DNA of 64,000 bases from Mesorhizobium erdmanii USDA 3471 (GCF_000472705.1 NZ_KI421454.1:37200-101199); one strand, 5' to 3'. Shown: positions 17,873-27,056, counted from the stretch's first letter. Notes: generated by a model not told the origin, from the letters alone. Program-made: numbers and translations.

Positions 17873-18870
17873 CCCTCGCGCTCCCGACCTTCCCGGCGCT
17901 CTTGCAACGGTTCTTCACCCAGCGGCTGATGCAGCAGAAGCGGGTCAGCGCGCATACGATCAGATCTTATCGGGACACGTTCAGGCTTCTGCTGCGCTTC
18001 GCGCAGAAGCGGTTGCGCACGTCGCCGGATCGCCTGGCATTCGAAATGATCGACGCCCCGTTCATCTCTGCGTTCCTGAACGAGCTCGAGAAGACGCGGA
18101 GCGTTGGCGCGCGCACCCGCAATCTTCGCCTCACCGCGATTCGGTCGTTCTTCCGCTTCGCCGCCTATGAAATGCCGACCCACAGCGCTCAAATCCAGCG
18201 CGTCCTCGCCATGCCGGCCAAGCGTTTTGATCGCAAGCTGATCGACTTCATGACGCGCCCGGAGGTCGACGCGCTTCTGAACGCGCCGGACAGGAGCACC
18301 TGGAAGGGCCGACGGGATCACGCGCTGTTGCTGACGACCTTGCAGACGGGCCTGCGCCTGTCCGAAGTGACCGGCCTGAGACGCCAGGATGTTACGCTGG
18401 GCACCGGCGCTCATGTCGAAGTCCTCGGCAAGGGGCGAAAGCAGCGCGCCATCCCACTTTGCAAACCTGTCGCCAAAGTCCTCGAAGCATGGCTCGATGA
18501 AACAAGCGCCGCCGAAGACGGCATTGTCTTTCCAAGCATGCGCGGCGGGCGATTGAGTGCGGACGCCGTGGAGCGCCTGCTGACAAAGCATCTGGCCACC
18601 GCCAGCGGAGTCTGTGCCTCGCTGAGGAAGAAGCACATCACATTCCACTGCTTGCGCCACACGACGGCGATGGACCTGTTGCATGCCGGGGTGGAGCAAA
18701 CCGTTATCGCGTTGTGGCTGGGGCATGAATCCATTGAAACCACCCAAATCTATCTCGATGCGGATCTGGCCCTGAAGGAAAAGATCCTCGCAAAAACCAT
18801 CCCCTTTGACAGCAAGCCGGGCAAGTTCCGTCCCGATGACCGGCTGCTGACGTTCCTCAACCAGCTATAG
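17869..18870 (+). CDS. RIT recombinase 3 (tyrosine recombinase)
   Basis: A 333-residue XerC/D-like protein starting MTLALPTFPALLQRFF. It has QTGLRLSEVTGLRRQDV with the first catalytic arginine, FHCLRHTTAMDLL, and LGHESIETTQIYL with the nucleophilic tyrosine. The frame is open from 17710 but overlaps gene 2; the ATG at 17869 is coupled. The gene ends 70 bases before the right inverted repeat. Confidence 0.88.
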   Translation: MTLALPTFPALLQRFFTQRLMQQKRVSAHTIRSYRDTFRLLLRFAQKRLRTSPDRLAFEMIDAPFISAFLNELEKTRSVGARTRNLRLTAIRSFFRFAAYEMPTHSAQIQRVLAMPAKRFDRKLIDFMTRPEVDALLNAPDRSTWKGRRDHALLLTTLQTGLRLSEVTGLRRQDVTLGTGAHVEVLGKGRKQRAIPLCKPVAKVLEAWLDETSAAEDGIVFPSMRGGRLSADAVERLLTKHLATASGVCASLRKKHITFHCLRHTTAMDLLHAGVEQTVIALWLGHESIETTQIYLDADLALKEKILAKTIPFDSKPGKFRPDDRLLTFLNQL

Positions 18871-18939
18871 AAGGACCAGAACTATGCCGATATTTGGCGC
18901 CCCGATCCTCTCGCTTTATTGCCCCTTCGACCACCACCC

Positions 18940-18984
18940 GCCCACGCAACTCGGGATAGTCCACAGGGCGGCATATGACCTTGT
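18940..18984 (-). repeat. Right terminal inverted repeat of the RIT element
   Basis: It is the inverted partner of 15571-15615, 43 of 45 bases matching. It is followed by the 16-base palindrome ATTCCGCTAGCGGAAT (18985-19000) and the direct octamer ACAAGATC (19001-19008). Confidence 0.88.
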
Positions 18985-19005
18985 ATTCCGCTAGCGGAAT
19001 ACAAG
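18980..19005. repeat. Perfect 26-base palindrome at the RIT/trbI junction
   Basis: The centre ATTCCGCTAGCGGAAT extends outward by CTTGT and its complement to a perfect 26-base palindrome. It contains the new trbI stop codon (18991-18993). Nothing equivalent is present at the left junction. It could be a recombinase binding or crossover site. Confidence 0.8.
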
Positions 19006-20193
19006 ATCCTTGTGTACAATCACGCGTAGGGGCCAACCGGGGCGGACGATAATGGTGGGTTGAATATTCAGGTTCTTTTCGGTGATGCGCTGGCCGGCTT
19101 GACTGATGTTTTGCTGAGTGGATTCCCGGATCGCCTTAACTAGGTCGCTTTCGTTTTCCCCAAAGCTCAACTCGGTACCAACGCCCAGTAGCGTCGCTAC
19201 AGCAACTCCCTTGATCAGCTGCCAGGTGTGAAAATCGACCTTGTCCTCAAGCCCAGCATAGCCGGCAGTATCCGTCGCTGGCAGATTGTCGATTTCGATC
19301 GAGGAACCGTCGGGCAGGATTATTCGCTGCCAGACCAGCAATGCGCGCCTCTGCCCAAAAGCCACGACGCTGTCATAAGTGCCGATGAGGCGTGAGCCTT
19401 GCGGAATGAGCACAATGCTGCCGGTGACTGTGTCGTGCACATTCTCGGTGACCTGCGCGACGACAAGGCCAGGCAAGTCGGAATTTATGCCGGTGACGAG
19501 ACTGGCCGCGATCACGCTGCCGGCCATCAGTTGGTAGGGTGAGGCCGGCGTCTGCAGCGCGTGCTGATTGTAGATCCCGCTTGTGTTCCGCTGACTGATA
19601 AAATCGAGCTTGCGCTGTTGGTTGTTCTGGTCACCCTCGGCTGGGGCAACGGAAGCTGACGCGCGCGTCGCTCCGGATTGCGGAAGCGCCTCAGACGGCT
19701 GCTGCGCACTCGGCCCGCCGCCGGCGACATCTGTCTGTCTGGGTCGATTGTCGATCCGGAACAAGACTTGCGACTCGCGCGCCTCAATTGCTTGCTGGGC
19801 AAGGCGCTGCTCCTCGGCGGAGATATCCTGCCCTGGCGCGATGCCGAGCTGACGTTGGCGTTCAAGGATGGGGCGACCGAGGTCGCCGGGCAGTGGCGGT
19901 CCGAGCACAGGGGCCTTCGGCATGATCCCGGAATAGTCCTTGGGAAGCGCTTCTAGTCCCTCGGCGGGTGGCTTGCGCTCGGTGTTATAGCGGTCCTCTG
20001 CCTGGTGCTTGATACGCCATGCCGGTCCTTGAAGCGCCATCATCGTGACGCCCAGAATGGCACCGGATCCGACTGCAGCGATGGCGACGATCACACCGCG
20101 CCTGAATCGGACAGCGCGGCGGGGCGAGGCTCGCAATTGCAGCTGCTCGGGATCGAGTTTCGGCGGCGCATCGGATCGGGAAGTATCGGTCAT
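18991..20193 (-). CDS. trbI: TrbI, VirB10-like conjugation channel protein (C-terminus altered by RIT insertion)
   Basis: About 400 residues: a cytoplasmic start, a membrane helix near residues 30-55, a proline-rich periplasmic stretch and the VirB10 core (LPGLVVAQVTENVHD, IPQGSRLIGTYDS, GYAGLEDKVDFHTWQLIKG). It spans the envelope and links inner-membrane ATPases to the outer pore. I chose the ATG at 20193 with an AGGGGAG ribosome site over the GTG at 20208. The end DLVFR replaces the original LVLRPYPT, a loss of a few residues that is probably tolerated. Confidence 0.9.
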   Translation of the reverse strand: MTDTSRSDAPPKLDPEQLQLRASPRRAVRFRRGVIVAIAAVGSGAILGVTMMALQGPAWRIKHQAEDRYNTERKPPAEGLEALPKDYSGIMPKAPVLGPPLPGDLGRPILERQRQLGIAPGQDISAEEQRLAQQAIEARESQVLFRIDNRPRQTDVAGGGPSAQQPSEALPQSGATRASASVAPAEGDQNNQQRKLDFISQRNTSGIYNQHALQTPASPYQLMAGSVIAASLVTGINSDLPGLVVAQVTENVHDTVTGSIVLIPQGSRLIGTYDSVVAFGQRRALLVWQRIILPDGSSIEIDNLPATDTAGYAGLEDKVDFHTWQLIKGVAVATLLGVGTELSFGENESDLVKAIRESTQQNISQAGQRITEKNLNIQPTIIVRPGWPLRVIVHKDLVFR

Positions 20194-20204
20194 GAGCGCT
20201 CCCC

Positions 20205-21233
20205 TCACCTGCTGGGCCGCGCAAAGAGCGGAATCCGCCGCGGCGGTTGCCGGCCGTCAGTCCTGGTGATGCGCACCACTTGCTGCTGTTTGGCGCCGAG
20301 GCGCAGTTCGGCGGCAGCAAAGAGGCGATCGACGATGTAATAGTTGCCGCGCATACGGAAGTTGACGAGCTGGTCATTGTCATCAGCGCCGACGATGAAG
20401 AGAGGAGGCGCTTCACCCTGATCAATGCGACGGGGGAATTCGATATAGACCTTGCTGCCATCGTCGAAAGCGCGCATCGGCCTCCAGGGTGGTGTGTCGC
20501 CGGTGATTGAATACCGGAAGCGGATATTCTCGAGCGCCACATTCGACGCCACCGGCATGGCACCCTCGGCTTGAGCGTTGCGCTGGCGTAGCGCGATGAT
20601 CTGGTCCTCGCTATAGGTCCAGGAGATCGCCGCCATTGAGGTTTTCTCGGTGCTTTGAAGCTGCAAATGGTAGGTGCGTCGTTCTGTGGTGATCACCAGA
20701 TTGGTGGTAAGCCCCGGCGCGAAGGGTTTTACCAGCACATGGGTGCGCTGATTGTCACCGGTGCCGCTGACGGTATCGCCGATCACCCAACGCACCGTGT
20801 CGCCGGCCGACACGGCTGTTAGTTTCTCGCCCGGCTGGAGTGCGATATCGGTGACGCGCTCCGGCGCGGCATAGAGCTGATAGAGCGCGCCATCGGCGAA
20901 TGGATAGACCTGAACCGCATTCATGTACCCATACCTGGTAGGTTGCTGCGTCGCTGCTTTATTGGCATCGGAGACCCGTTGTTCAGGAGAGCGCTTGTCT
21001 TCGGCCACTCTGCCCGGATTGGGCTGTAACTGACCGGGTAGCGGCAGCGGCTTTGGCACCTCGACTATCTTGACCGGCTTCTCCGGCGGCTTCTCGATTG
21101 CGGCTGGTTTGAAATCGGCAGCATCATAGTAAATCTCAGGCGGCGGTACCGGCTTCGACGCGCAGGCGGAGAGGACCGCTGTAGAGGCCGACAGGATCAG
21201 CACGGCACGGACCAGCGACATTCTATTCTTCAT
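20205..21233 (-). CDS. trbG: TrbG, VirB9-like outer-membrane complex protein
   Basis: A 342-residue protein with a lipoprotein-type signal (STAVLSAC), a proline-rich linker and the VirB9 fold (GYMNAVQVYPFADGALYQLY, TTNLVITTERRTYHLQLQS, RGNYYIVDRLF). It forms the outer-membrane ring of the conjugation pore with TrbI. Its start overlaps the trbF stop by four bases and trbI begins 12 bases after its end. Confidence 0.9.
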   Translation of the reverse strand: MKNRMSLVRAVLILSASTAVLSACASKPVPPPEIYYDAADFKPAAIEKPPEKPVKIVEVPKPLPLPGQLQPNPGRVAEDKRSPEQRVSDANKAATQQPTRYGYMNAVQVYPFADGALYQLYAAPERVTDIALQPGEKLTAVSAGDTVRWVIGDTVSGTGDNQRTHVLVKPFAPGLTTNLVITTERRTYHLQLQSTEKTSMAAISWTYSEDQIIALRQRNAQAEGAMPVASNVALENIRFRYSITGDTPPWRPMRAFDDGSKVYIEFPRRIDQGEAPPLFIVGADDNDQLVNFRMRGNYYIVDRLFAAAELRLGAKQQQVVRITRTDGRQPPRRIPLFARPSR

Positions 21234-21955
21234 TGGTGGACTCCTTTTGGGGAAACGGACGTCGGCGCAGCACTGTCGAGCTCGCGCGACCAGTCGATGG
21301 CGTTGATGAAGACGCCGAGCGGGTTGTTGCGCAGTTGGTCAGTATTGCTTGGCGGGCGGATCACGATGGTGAGGATCGCGGTCCAGCGCGTCGTGCTGGC
21401 AAGGCTGCCGCGCGCAAAAACCTGCTCGGCCCATTTGACCTGGAACGAGCTGTCGGAAGCCCTGACCACGCTGGTCACTTGCACCGACACGCTGCGTGTG
21501 CCGATCTGACCGAAAGGATCGTTCGCCTTGGCGTACTCGTTGAGAAAGAGCGCCGCGCGGTCGGTGGCGAAGTCATAGGCCGAAAGCCAGTTCTGCCGCA
21601 CCAGCACCGGATCGGTGGAAACGGAACGGACATTCTGAATGAAGCGGCCGAGATGCCACGCGATCTGGGCATCGGAGGGCTCGTAGTCCCGGATTGCCGG
21701 TGCAACGGCGCGTGCCTCGCCGAAGCCGTCGACCTCGACGACGTAAGGCACGACGCGGCTCTGGATCGACTGCCACACGAGTCCGCCGGAAAGTCCGGCC
21801 GCCAAGGTCAGACAGCCAAGAGCCATGAACCGCCAGTTGCGGGCCTGCACTCGAGATGAGCCTATGCGCTCGTCCCAGAGCTGCGCGGCCTTCTGATACG
21901 GCGTGACCGGCTCGGGCGTCTTGCCGTAACGTTGAATGGGTCGCTTGAATAGCAT
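21230..21955 (-). CDS. trbF: TrbF, VirB8-like assembly protein
   Basis: A 241-residue protein with one membrane helix near residues 43-65 and a periplasmic NTF2-like domain containing PSDAQIAWHLGRFIQNVRS and KWAEQVFARG. VirB8 homologues nucleate the secretion channel. It begins one base after the trbL stop and overlaps trbG. Confidence 0.9.
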   Translation of the reverse strand: MLFKRPIQRYGKTPEPVTPYQKAAQLWDERIGSSRVQARNWRFMALGCLTLAAGLSGGLVWQSIQSRVVPYVVEVDGFGEARAVAPAIRDYEPSDAQIAWHLGRFIQNVRSVSTDPVLVRQNWLSAYDFATDRAALFLNEYAKANDPFGQIGTRSVSVQVTSVVRASDSSFQVKWAEQVFARGSLASTTRWTAILTIVIRPPSNTDQLRNNPLGVFINAIDWSRELDSAAPTSVSPKGVHQ

Positions 21956-23278
21956 TTAGTCGTCCTTGTCGTTGAGAGAGGGATTGGCGCTGCCTCCCGG
22001 CCTGTCGCCTTCACGGACGGCCTGCATGGCGGCGTGACGGTGGGCACGGGCTGTCTGTTCGGAACGCAGGCGCCTGGCCCAGCCGGGCGCGGCATCAGCG
22101 ACCGGACCAGTAGGGCTTCCGGTCATGGATGCGGTCGGCGCACCACCGGTCGCGGTCCAGGCAGCTTCGCGCCCGGCATCAACGCTGCGCCCGAAGCCTC
22201 CTGCGGCAGATCGTGCCGCCCGCATTGCGGCGCCGCCGGCGGCGCTGGTCACACCATGCATTCCAGCAGCTACACCGGGCAGGCCGGACTCGGGCGATGT
22301 TGCGCGCCCCATCTGCCAGGCCGTAGAAGCCGCTGACCCCATGGTCGTGCCGGCACGGAGTGCGGTGAGACCGCTGCCGGTTGCCATGCGCGCGCCGGCA
22401 AATGCTGCGCCTGCGGCAACGAGCGATGCACCGGCTGCGGCTGCCGTGGTTCCAAGTGCGGCGCCCGCGCCAAGCTGCGGCGCGCCCGAGACAAGACCGG
22501 AGGCTATCCCAGGTCCGAAAATGCCGAGACCAAGGAGCGCCAAGGCGCCCAGGACCTGTGACATGGCGGCGGCCAGATCCGGCTCCTTGCCTTGCAGCGC
22601 GGAAGCGAACTCGCCAAAGAGCGTGGAGCCGATGCCGATGATGACGGCCAACACCATCACCTTGATGCCCGACGAGATGACATTGCCGAGCACGCGCTCG
22701 GCGAGAAACGCTGACCGGTTCCAAAGCGCGAAGGGCACAAGAATGAATCCGGCCAGAGTGGTGAGTTTGAATTCGAGAATGGTGATGAAGAGTTGGATGG
22801 AGAGGATGAAGAAGGCGATGATGACCAGGAACCAGGCCACGAGCAGCACGAAGATGGTGAGCGCGTTGCCGAAGATTTCTGGGAAGCCGAGAAGCTGGCT
22901 TGCCTGATCGAGAAGCGGCCAGGCGCCCTCGAAACCGGTTGCGGCAATGCGGCCCGGATGCAGGAGATTGTCGGCAGATAGGTTGCCGGATGACGCATTG
23001 ATGCCGAGACCGGCAAAGGACCGATAAATGATATCGGCGAGGTTCTTGAAGTTATTCAAGATGAAGGCAAAGACGCCGACATAGAGCACTTTGCGGATGA
23101 GCCGGCCGAATATGTTGGGTTCGCCGCCGAATGCCCAGGCGAGGCCGGCAAGTGTGACGTCGATGCCGATCAGGGTCGTGGTAAGGAAGGCGACATCGCC
23201 CGAGAGCAGACCGAACCCGCTATCGATGTAGCGGATGAAGGTCTCCATGAAGCGATCAATGACCCCAAGGTCGTTCAT
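21956..23278 (-). CDS. trbL: TrbL, polytopic VirB6-like conjugation protein
   Basis: A 440-residue protein starting MNDLGVIDRFMETFIRYID, with several membrane helices in the first 260 residues and an Ala/Gly-rich C-terminal tail. The frame is open upstream to 23728 but overlaps trbJ; the ATG at 23278 has a GAGGAAGG ribosome site. TrbL is the inner-membrane channel component. No trbK-like lipoprotein (entry exclusion) lies between trbJ and trbL, where it is often found. Confidence 0.88.
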   Translation of the reverse strand: MNDLGVIDRFMETFIRYIDSGFGLLSGDVAFLTTTLIGIDVTLAGLAWAFGGEPNIFGRLIRKVLYVGVFAFILNNFKNLADIIYRSFAGLGINASSGNLSADNLLHPGRIAATGFEGAWPLLDQASQLLGFPEIFGNALTIFVLLVAWFLVIIAFFILSIQLFITILEFKLTTLAGFILVPFALWNRSAFLAERVLGNVISSGIKVMVLAVIIGIGSTLFGEFASALQGKEPDLAAAMSQVLGALALLGLGIFGPGIASGLVSGAPQLGAGAALGTTAAAAGASLVAAGAAFAGARMATGSGLTALRAGTTMGSAASTAWQMGRATSPESGLPGVAAGMHGVTSAAGGAAMRAARSAAGGFGRSVDAGREAAWTATGGAPTASMTGSPTGPVADAAPGWARRLRSEQTARAHRHAAMQAVREGDRPGGSANPSLNDKDD

Positions 23279-23309
23279 GCCGCCTTCCTCGTCGTCAAGA
23301 GATTGGTGA

Positions 23310-24035
23310 TCAGTTGCCGGGATAGGCCGTGCCTGTGCCGAGGAAGCGCTTTGTCGTCTCGCGCGCGGCCTCCTCGGACTGCGCCTTGCGCGCCGCATCC
23401 TCGGCCTCAGCGCGGAACTGCGTTGCGAGCAGCGTCTGGATCTGCATCTGCTGCTTGGTCGAAAGCGCAAGGAGCTGGTTAGTGGCCTGACTTGCCTGAA
23501 GCGCACCGGCCGCGCCTTGGCTGCGGTTGACGAGATCGGCAAGCAGGTCGCCATCACCGCGAACATTCTCGACGATCTGCGACTGAACACCCATGGTCTG
23601 ACGGAATGCCTGCATTGCGCTTTGCCAGCGGTCACGTGCGGCGCTCGCCACCTCGCTGACCTTGATCGTGGCGTCGTAGCTTTCCGGATATTGATTACGC
23701 CACTGGTCCTGAAGCTTGTTGAGATCAAAGCTCAGGCCACTTGCCTGGTCCATCAGACCGTCGATCCGTTGGAGCGAGCCGGTAAGCTGACCCACGGAAG
23801 AAAAATCCAGACTCTGAAGATTGCGTGCCATGTTCTGCAGCACGGTCGCCTGATTCTGGAGCGACTGGATCTGGTTGTTGATCTGCTCCAGCGAGCGCGC
23901 CGCCGTGAGCACGTTCTGTGCGTAGTTCGACGGATCGAACACGATGAGCGCGTAGGCCGGCTGTACGTAGTCGGCCATCGGCTTGGCGATCAACGAAAGG
24001 GTGATCAGGCCCGAGAGAAAGCGGCGCCGCATCAT
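23310..24035 (-). CDS. trbJ: TrbJ, VirB5-like pilus/channel protein
   Basis: A 241-residue secreted protein: signal peptide MMRRRFLSGLITLSLIAKP, then a long coiled-coil-rich body (LEQINNQIQSLQNQATVLQN). The family is VirB5-like and lies at the pilus tip or in the periplasm. The ATG at 24035 overlaps the trbE stop (ATGA) and has an AAGGAGC site; the longer frame to 24194 is rejected. Confidence 0.88.
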   Translation of the reverse strand: MMRRRFLSGLITLSLIAKPMADYVQPAYALIVFDPSNYAQNVLTAARSLEQINNQIQSLQNQATVLQNMARNLQSLDFSSVGQLTGSLQRIDGLMDQASGLSFDLNKLQDQWRNQYPESYDATIKVSEVASAARDRWQSAMQAFRQTMGVQSQIVENVRGDGDLLADLVNRSQGAAGALQASQATNQLLALSTKQQMQIQTLLATQFRAEAEDAARKAQSEEAARETTKRFLGTGTAYPGN

Positions 24036-26482
24036 GACGATTGCTCCTTGGTTGGTTGAGGGAATTGCTGGAGAAGCTCGGCCGCCCAATCCAGGCCGCG
24101 GGCGCCGAGGAAGCGAAAGACAAAGCTGTCCTGCCCGTGCTTGGACAGGACCCTGTCGATCAGGCTTTGCGCGGCTGGACCCGAGGCGCCGCAAAGTGCA
24201 AGCGCGATGGGGCCGAGCCCGAGCTCGAAGAGACGGTTGCCGCAGCGCGACTGCAAATAGTAGTGCCGCTTCGGCGTGGCCCGGGCGATCAGTTCAATCT
24301 GCCGGTCGTTGAGACCGAAGCGCTCATAGGCAGTCCGTGCCTGCGGTTCCACGGCACGATCATTGGGGAGAAAAATGCGCTGTGGGCAGCTCTCGATGAT
24401 CGCCGGCGCTATTGCAGAGCCGGCGATGTCGGCAAGCGACTGCGTGGCGAAGATCACCGATACGTTCTTCTTTCGCAGCACCTTCAGCCATTCGCGGATG
24501 CGGGCAGCAAAAAGCGGATTGTCGAGATAGACCCAGGCCTCATCGAGCATGAGCAGCGTCGGTCGCCCGTCGAACCGCTCCTCAAGGCGATGGAAGAGAT
24601 AGGTGAGCACAGGCAGCACAGCGCTTTGGCTATGCATCAGCTCCTCGGTCTCGAAGCACTGCACATCCGACAAGGCCAGCCGATCGTCGTCGGCATCGAG
24701 CAATCGGCCGAAGGGACCGTCGAGCGTGTAGGGCATTAAGGCGGACTTCAGTGCATTGGACTGAAGCAGGACCGACAGACCGGTCAGCGTGCGCTCCTGC
24801 GCCGGCGCGGTGGCGAGGCTGTTGAGCGCCGACCAGATCGCCTCCTTCACCTCCGGCGTGAGGGTGACGTTCTCATGGGCAATCAGGCCGGCGATCCATT
24901 CAGCTGCCCAGCTGCGCCTACCCTGATCACCGATATTGCGCAGTGGCTGGAAGGCAAGCGCACCGTCCGAACCCAATACATGATGCTCTCCACCCATGGC
25001 GAGCGTTGCCGCGCGCGCCGAATTGCCTTTGTCGAAGACATAGACCTGCGCGCCGGCATAGCGACGAAACTGCAGGGCGATCAGGGCAAGCAGCACCGAT
25101 TTTCCGGCGCCGCTCGGTCCAACGATCAGCATGTGGCCGACATCTTCGACATGGGAAGAAAGCCGGAACGGAGTCGACCCGCTGGTTTCGGCGATGAGGA
25201 GCGGCGGGGCCTCTCGTCCAGTGACTTCAGCCAGATGCTCGTTCGCCGCAGGACCGGCCCACACCGAGGAAAGCGGCATGAGATGGGCAAGGTTCAGCGT
25301 GTGAACGAGCGGCTGACGAACGTTGGCATAGACATGACCCGGCAGCGAGCCGAGCCAGGCTTCGACCGCATTGACGCTTTCGCGGATGGTGGTGAACCCG
25401 AGCCCATTGATGATGCGCTCGACCGCGCGAAGTTTCTCAGCGGCGGCTTGGCGATCCTCGTCCCATACCGTCACCGTTGCAGTGAGATACCCGAAGCCGA
25501 CATGATCGCCGCCCAACGCCTGAAGTGCTTCATCGGCGTCGAGCGCCTTATTGTCGGCGTCGCTGTCGACGAGCGGAACGGGTTCGTTGCTTACAACCTC
25601 GCGCAGGATTGCGACGATCGATTTGCGCTTGGCAAACCACTGCCGGCGCAAGCGGGTCAGCGTCTTGGTGGCCTCGGTCTTGCCGAGCGGAATGAAGCGC
25701 GTCATCCAGCGATAGGCCAAATCCTGATGATTGAGGGCATCGAGGATTCCGGGCCGGGTGAGGTTCGGAAAGCCGAGGATGGTAAGTGTGCGAAGATGTT
25801 GCTCACCCAGCATCGGCTCCAAGCCGCCGGTAAGCGGCACATCGACCAGGATGCCGTCCAGATACATTGGCGTTTCCGGCACGGCGACCGGATGGCGGCG
25901 GGTCGAGATCGTGTCGTGCAGGTATGTCAGCGTCTCGGCGTCATCGAGTGGACGCACTTCGGGCATGAAGCCCGACAGAAGATCCAGCACACGGTCGGTC
26001 TCGTCACGGAACCGCGCCATCTCCTGGCGCCAGTCTCTTTCGCCTTCTGAATGATGCGAGTCGACGAGCGCGCTTTCCGCCCGCGCCTGGGCGTCCGGTG
26101 GCGGCATGGACAGCAAGGTCAGGTGATAGCGGCTCTCGAAATGCGCGCCCTTGCCTTCGAAGGCAGCACGCCGTTCTTCATCAACCAGCCATGACGCCGC
26201 GTCCGGGAAACGCGAGGACGGATAGCCCAGCGCTTCGATGCGCTCCGCCTCGAAAAACAATGTCCAGCCGGAGCCAAGGCGTCTAAGCGCATTGTTGGCC
26301 CGGGCGCAGATGCCGAGGAGTTCGGCTTCGGTCGAGCTTTCCAGATCGGGCCCGCGAAACCGAAGAGTCCGCTGAACGCTGCCGTCCTTGTTGAGCACGA
26401 TGCCGGGCGCCACCAGTGCTGCCCAGGGCAGATGGTCGGCAAGCCGGTCGGCCTTGCCGCGATATTCCGAAAGGTTCAGCAT
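24032..26482 (-). CDS. trbE: TrbE, VirB4-like conjugation ATPase
   Basis: An 816-residue ATPase with Walker A GPSGAGKS and Walker B LLMLDEAWVYL. The C-terminal VirB4 motifs are FATQSLADIAGS and IFLPNDRAVEP. It powers pilus assembly and substrate transfer at the inner membrane. The start at 26482 (MLNLSEYRGKADRL) overlaps the trbD stop; an ATG at 26491 is possible but sits directly on the ribosome site. Confidence 0.93.
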   Translation of the reverse strand: MLNLSEYRGKADRLADHLPWAALVAPGIVLNKDGSVQRTLRFRGPDLESSTEAELLGICARANNALRRLGSGWTLFFEAERIEALGYPSSRFPDAASWLVDEERRAAFEGKGAHFESRYHLTLLSMPPPDAQARAESALVDSHHSEGERDWRQEMARFRDETDRVLDLLSGFMPEVRPLDDAETLTYLHDTISTRRHPVAVPETPMYLDGILVDVPLTGGLEPMLGEQHLRTLTILGFPNLTRPGILDALNHQDLAYRWMTRFIPLGKTEATKTLTRLRRQWFAKRKSIVAILREVVSNEPVPLVDSDADNKALDADEALQALGGDHVGFGYLTATVTVWDEDRQAAAEKLRAVERIINGLGFTTIRESVNAVEAWLGSLPGHVYANVRQPLVHTLNLAHLMPLSSVWAGPAANEHLAEVTGREAPPLLIAETSGSTPFRLSSHVEDVGHMLIVGPSGAGKSVLLALIALQFRRYAGAQVYVFDKGNSARAATLAMGGEHHVLGSDGALAFQPLRNIGDQGRRSWAAEWIAGLIAHENVTLTPEVKEAIWSALNSLATAPAQERTLTGLSVLLQSNALKSALMPYTLDGPFGRLLDADDDRLALSDVQCFETEELMHSQSAVLPVLTYLFHRLEERFDGRPTLLMLDEAWVYLDNPLFAARIREWLKVLRKKNVSVIFATQSLADIAGSAIAPAIIESCPQRIFLPNDRAVEPQARTAYERFGLNDRQIELIARATPKRHYYLQSRCGNRLFELGLGPIALALCGASGPAAQSLIDRVLSKHGQDSFVFRFLGARGLDWAAELLQQFPQPTKEQSS

Positions 26483-26748
26483 GCGAGCCATCCCCTCAGG
26501 CGAAGGTGACGGACAAGCACGCTGGCAAAGTCGGGATCGCGCCTTGCGGCAAAGACCGCGAGCGTGTGGCCGCCAAGCCAGAGCACTAGCCCGGCAATCC
26601 ATTGCTGCAAGCCTAGTCCGATGGCCGCAGCCACCGTGCCGTTGAGGATCGCCACCGCCCGCGGCGCGCCGCCCAGCAGGATCGGTTCAGTCAATGCCCG
26701 GTGAACGGGAACCTCGAAGCCCTCGATATGTTGCACTCCGGCGGTCAT
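26476..26748 (-). CDS. trbD: TrbD, VirB3-like conjugation protein
   Basis: A 90-residue protein (MTAGVQHIEGFEVPVHRAL) with a hydrophobic hairpin around residues 35-68, typical of VirB3/TrbD, which partners the TrbE ATPase. Start and stop overlap trbC and trbE, so translation is coupled. A longer frame upstream to 27372 is a shadow of trbC and trbB. Confidence 0.9.
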   Translation of the reverse strand: MTAGVQHIEGFEVPVHRALTEPILLGGAPRAVAILNGTVAAAIGLGLQQWIAGLVLWLGGHTLAVFAARRDPDFASVLVRHLRLRGWLAC

Positions 26749-27056
26749 CAGACGAGCGCCCCGCCGCCGAAGGAGAAGAACGAGAGGAAGAAGCTCGATG
26801 CGGCGAAGGCGATCGACAGGCCGAAGACGATCTGAATCAGCCGGCGGAAACCGCCGGCAGTATCGCCGAAGGCAAGGGTCAGGCCGGTGGTGATGATGAT
26901 GATCACCGCGACGATTTTGGCGACCGGTCCCTGCACCGATTCCAGGATCTGCTGCAGCGGCTGTTCCCAAGGCATGCCGGAGCCGGCAGCGTGCGCCGGA
27001 ACTGTGAGAAGAAACGCGAGCGCGGCAAACGATAGAAAGCGGAGCTTCTTGCGCAT
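26748..27056 (-). CDS. trbC: TrbC, conjugative pilin (VirB2-like)
   Basis: A 102-residue pilin precursor: signal peptide ending AHA, then two membrane helices separated by a short polar loop (FGDTAGGFRRL). Processed TrbC pilins build the conjugation pilus. It lies 11 bases after trbB and overlaps trbD by one base (ATGA at 26747-26750). Confidence 0.9.
   Translation of the reverse strand: MRKKLRFLSFAALAFLLTVPAHAAGSGMPWEQPLQQILESVQGPVAKIVAVIIIITTGLTLAFGDTAGGFRRLIQIVFGLSIAFAASSFFLSFFSFGGGALV

Larger units (their letters stand above)
15571..19008 (+). mobile_element. Recombinase-in-trio (RIT) element inserted in the 3' end of trbI
   Basis: Three consecutive tyrosine recombinase genes overlap by ATGA and are bounded by 45-base inverted repeats (15571-15615 and 18940-18984, 43 of 45 matching). 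The octamer ACAAGATC occurs in direct orientation at both edges (15571-15578 and 19001-19008), as expected of a target duplication or crossover core. Removing one octamer and the interior restores a normal trbI end. At 18980-19005 the right edge forms a perfect 26-base palindrome. Confidence 0.88.

Noticed and set aside
23310..23728. N-terminal extension of TrbL overlapping trbJ
   Set aside because: The extension is low-complexity shadow sequence; the ATG at 23278 has a ribosome site and the TrbL start.
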